From assembly GCF_039541855.1 (NCBI RefSeq), contig NZ_BAABHA010000015.1:186001-250000 (forward strand): a DNA stretch of 64,000 nucleotides. Reading direction: 5' to 3'. Within the stretch, counting starts at the first letter, position 1. Each line of letters opens with the position of its first letter. This stretch comes from Solirubrum koreensis (lineage in GTDB: Bacteria > Bacteroidota > Bacteroidia > Cytophagales > Hymenobacteraceae). Both the position numbers and the translations under genes were made by a program. Of this stretch, positions 61,374 to 64,000 are shown one piece after another. The notes beneath the pieces are model-generated. The model was not told the origin of the DNA. It did not search any database and was given only the letters and a program-made list of their open reading frames with translations.

Positions 61374-64000
61374 CTACAGTGCGGTTACGGGCACGGCCGT
61401 GGGGTTGTAATTTAGGTTCGGGCTCAGCCAGCGTTCCAGCTCGGCCACAGGCATGTTCTTGCGCCGGGCAATGTCGTCTACCTGGTCTTTGCCGATTTTG
61501 CCCAGGCCGAAGTAGCGCGAATCGGGGTGCGCGTAATACATGCCGCTCACCGAAGATGCCGGGTACATAGCCAGGTTCTCGGTGAGGCGAATATCGGTTT
61601 GGGCTTCGGCGTCGAGGAGCTGGAACAGGGTGATTTTCTCGGTATGGTCGGGGCAGCCGGGGTAGCCGGGGGCCGGGCGCACGCCGCGGTATTTCTCCTG
61701 AATGAGGTCCTCGTTCGACAGGTTTTCGCCCGAGGCGTAGCCCCAGAACTCCTCGCGCACGCGCTGGTGCAGGCGCTCGGCAAAAGCCTCGGCGAGGCGG
61801 TCGGCCAGGGCTTTTACCATGATGCTGGAGTAATCGTCGTGGTCTTTTTCGAACTGCTCCAGCAGCTTTTCGATGCCAATACCAGCCGTTACAGCAAAAC
61901 CGCCGATGTAGTCCTCGCGGCCGGTTTCGCGCGGCGCCACGAAATCGGAGAAGGCAATATTCGGAATGCCCGTGCCCTTCTCGCCCTGCTGGCGCAGGGT
62001 GAAAAACTCGGTGGCCACCTGCTGGCGCGAGTCGTCGGCGTACACCTGAATCGTGTCGTAATCGACGGTGTTGGCCGGCCAGAAGCCCAGCACGGCGCGG
62101 GCCGTGAGCAGCTTCTCGTCGATAATGCGCCGGAGCATGGCCTGCGCATCGGCGAAGAGCTTAGTGGCGGCTTCGCCCAGGTTTTCGTCGTCCAGAATGC
62201 GCGGGTAGCGGCCTTTCAGTTCCCAGGTGTGGAAGAATGGCGTCCAGTCGATGTAAGTAGCCAGCTCGGCCAGGTCGTAGTCTTCCAGCACTTTGGTGCC
62301 GAGGAAACTGGGCTTGGTAATGGGCGTGGCGTCCCAATCGGCGCGGAAACCGTTGGCACGGGCGGCCTCAATGGGCAAATAGTTTTTCTCGCGCTGACGG
62401 CTGGCATAGTCGTGGCGCAGGGTTTCGTACTCGTCGCGCACGGCGCGGGCGTAGGTTTCACTGGCCGAACCCAGCAAGCCGGCGGCCACGCCTACCGAGC
62501 GGGAGGCGTCGTTTACGTGTACCAGCGGGCCGGAGTAGGCCGGGGCCACTTTCACCGCCGCGTGCAGGCGCGAAGTGGTGGCCCCGCCGATGAGCAGCGG
62601 CGTTTTTAGGCCGCGCTTTTCCATTTCGGCCGCCACGTACACCATTTCGTCGAGCGAAGGCGTAATCAGGCCGCTCAGGCCGATGATGTCCACGTTGTGC
62701 GCCACGGCTTCGTCGAGAATTTTCTCCAGCGGCACCATCACGCCCAGGTCCACGATGTCGAAGTTGTTGCAGGCCAGTACTACTCCCACGATGTTCTTGC
62801 CTATGTCGTGCACGTCGCCTTTCACGGTGGCCAGCAGGATTTTACCGGCGGTCTGGCGTTCCTGCCCGCGCTTGTCGGCCAGCAGGAAGGGCTCCAGATA
62901 CGCCACGGCCTTCTTCATCACGCGGGCCGATTTCACCACCTGCGGCAGGAACATTTTACCGGCGCCAAACAGGTCGCCCACCACGTTCATGCCGGCCATC
63001 AGCGGACCCTCAATCACGTCGAGCGGCCGCGGCAGCTGCTGGCGCACTTCCTCGGTGTCCTGGTCGATGAAGTCGGCAATGCCTTTTACCAGCGCGTGCT
63101 GCAGGCGCTCTTGTGCGGGCAGACTGCGCCAGGCATCGGCCACCACTTCGGTTTTGCCTTTCTGCTTCACGGTTTCGGCGAAGTCCACTAGGCGCTCGGT
63201 GGCGTCGGGGCGGCGGTTCAGCAGCACGTCTTCCACCAGCTCCAACAGGTCCTTGGGCACTTCGTCGTACACGGCCAGCTGGCTGGGGTTCACAATGCCC
63301 ATGTCCAGACCGGCGCGAATGGCGTGGTAGAGGAAGGCCGAGTGCATGGCCTCACGCACCACGTCGTTGCCGCGGAACGAGAAGCTGATGTTGCTCACGC
63401 CGCCGCTGGTGAGGGCGCCGGGCAGGTTGGCCTTGATCCAGCGCACGGCCTCAATGAAGTCGAGCGCGTAGTTGCGGTGCTCGTCCATGCCGGTGGCCAC
63501 CGTCAGGATGTTGGGGTCGAAAATGATGTCCTCGGCCGGGAAACCGACTTCGTTCACCAGAATGTCGTAGCTGCGCTTACAGATTTCGATGCGCTTCTCG
63601 AACGTATCGGCTTGGCCGTTTTCGTCGAAAGCCATGACCACCATGGCCGCGCCGTACTGGCGCACGGTGCGGGCGCGCTGCCGGAACACTTCCTCACCTT
63701 CTTTCAGCGAAATGGAGTTGACGATGCTCTTGCCCTGCACGCACTTCAGGCCGGCTTCCAGTACGCTCCACTTCGAAGAGTCGATCATGACGGGCACCCG
63801 CGAAATGTCGGGCTCCGAGGCAATCAGGTTCAGGAACGTGGTCATGGCCTGCTCCGAGTCGAGCATGCCTTCGTCCATGTTTACGTCAATCACCTGCGCG
63901 CCACCCTCCACCTGGTCGCGGGCCACAGCCAGGGCCTCCTCGTAGGCGCCGGTGCGAATCAGGCGGGCAAAGGCGCGCGAGCCGGTGACGTTGCACCGCT
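61374..64000 (-). CDS. metH: Methionine synthase, cobalamin-dependent (5' truncated by window)
   Basis: The frame is open to the edge of the window, so about the N-terminal third (the homocysteine-binding domain) is missing. The visible part begins within the pterin-binding domain, RCNVTGSRAFARLIRTGAYE, continues through VEGGAQVIDVNMDEG, the B12 cap and B12-binding domain with GDVHDIGKNIVGVVLAC (the DxHxxG His that binds cobalt), and ends with the AdoMet reactivation domain (YFGLGKIGKDQVDDIARRKN). It transfers methyl from methyl-THF to homocysteine. metF follows on the same strand, 14 bases beyond. Confidence 0.96.
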   Translation of the reverse strand, partial: RCNVTGSRAFARLIRTGAYEEALAVARDQVEGGAQVIDVNMDEGMLDSEQAMTTFLNLIASEPDISRVPVMIDSSKWSVLEAGLKCVQGKSIVNSISLKEGEEVFRQRARTVRQYGAAMVVMAFDENGQADTFEKRIEICKRSYDILVNEVGFPAEDIIFDPNILTVATGMDEHRNYALDFIEAVRWIKANLPGALTSGGVSNISFSFRGNDVVREAMHSAFLYHAIRAGLDMGIVNPSQLAVYDEVPKDLLELVEDVLLNRRPDATERLVDFAETVKQKGKTEVVADAWRSLPAQERLQHALVKGIADFIDQDTEEVRQQLPRPLDVIEGPLMAGMNVVGDLFGAGKMFLPQVVKSARVMKKAVAYLEPFLLADKRGQERQTAGKILLATVKGDVHDIGKNIVGVVLACNNFDIVDLGVMVPLEKILDEAVAHNVDIIGLSGLITPSLDEMVYVAAEMEKRGLKTPLLIGGATTSRLHAAVKVAPAYSGPLVHVNDASRSVGVAAGLLGSASETYARAVRDEYETLRHDYASRQREKNYLPIEAARANGFRADWDATPITKPSFLGTKVLEDYDLAELATYIDWTPFFHTWELKGRYPRILDDENLGEAATKLFADAQAMLRRIIDEKLLTARAVLGFWPANTVDYDTIQVYADDSRQQVATEFFTLRQQGEKGTGIPNIAFSDFVAPRETGREDYIGGFAVTAGIGIEKLLEQFEKDHDDYSSIMVKALADRLAEAFAERLHQRVREEFWGYASGENLSNEDLIQEKYRGVRPAPGYPGCPDHTEKITLFQLLDAEAQTDIRLTENLAMYPASSVSGMYYAHPDSRYFGLGKIGKDQVDDIARRKNMPVAELERWLSPNLNYNPTAVPVTAL

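Overview
The window looks like a high-GC member of the Bacteroidota, order Cytophagales, most like Hymenobacter; this is inferred from sequence character only. Evidence: several start regions carry the Bacteroidota -7 element TAnnTTTG, there is almost no Shine-Dalgarno signal, and the coding content is typical. That content includes TonB-dependent receptors with N-terminal carboxypeptidase-regulatory-like domains, type IX secretion (T9SS) sorting tails, a DUF5686 protein, and a TamB gene followed by a lipoprotein Omp85 (TamL type).

Layout. 1-640 holds a decayed IS1-like transposase remnant and no intact gene. 643-5756 carries small minus-strand genes: a DUF4269 nucleotidyltransferase-like protein, secreted proteins, a very glycine-rich exported protein and a conserved hypothetical. 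An array of about five degenerate 42-bp repeats follows (5145-5353), then a small exported-protein gene with no recognisable start codon. 5821-7989 is an AT-rich island with one 722-residue gene: a PIN-like nuclease core, a long coiled coil and two membrane helices. It lies directly beside the class Ia ribonucleotide reductase genes nrdA and nrdB. 12344-13039 is rplU-rpmA. 13120-16466 holds a cyclase-family protein, an alpha/beta hydrolase with a co-transcribed hypothetical, and hemW. 16621-18936 has an Omp85 protein, a small lipoprotein and an initiator tRNA-Met.

19032-23703 encodes a TPR sensor kinase with an altered phosphoacceptor site and a TonB-type barrel receptor. 24195-33881 mixes trehalose/glucan and iron genes: a fused trehalose-phosphate synthase/phosphatase, a siderophore-type TonB receptor preceded by a 23-bp inverted operator pair, a PepSY membrane protein, a GH15 glycosidase, two small membrane proteins and an AraC-type regulator. 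33913-43819 holds DUF5686, PD40 propeller, thioredoxin-reductase-like, beta-helix and FG-GAP/IPT proteins, the last two with T9SS tails. 44106-46838 is a CBM20-bearing 4-alpha-glucanotransferase (malQ). 47269-54906 is tamB-tamL. 54933-60120 holds an amidase, an outer-membrane barrel protein, a lipoprotein, a TonB C-terminal protein and a TPR protein. 60403-64000 is metF followed by the 3' part of metH, cut by the window edge.

How it fits together. The otsAB fusion, GH15 enzyme and MalQ point to trehalose and alpha-glucan turnover. The siderophore receptor, PepSY protein and AraC regulator look like an iron-uptake module. TamB/TamL and the other Omp85 protein belong to envelope biogenesis. MetF and MetH are consecutive steps of methionine/folate metabolism. 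The most unusual items are the AT-rich PIN-coiled-coil-membrane protein, the histidine kinase with Tyr at the phosphoacceptor position, the paired operators in front of the siderophore receptor, the DnaA-box-like motifs shared by nrdA and nrdB, and the 42-bp repeat array.
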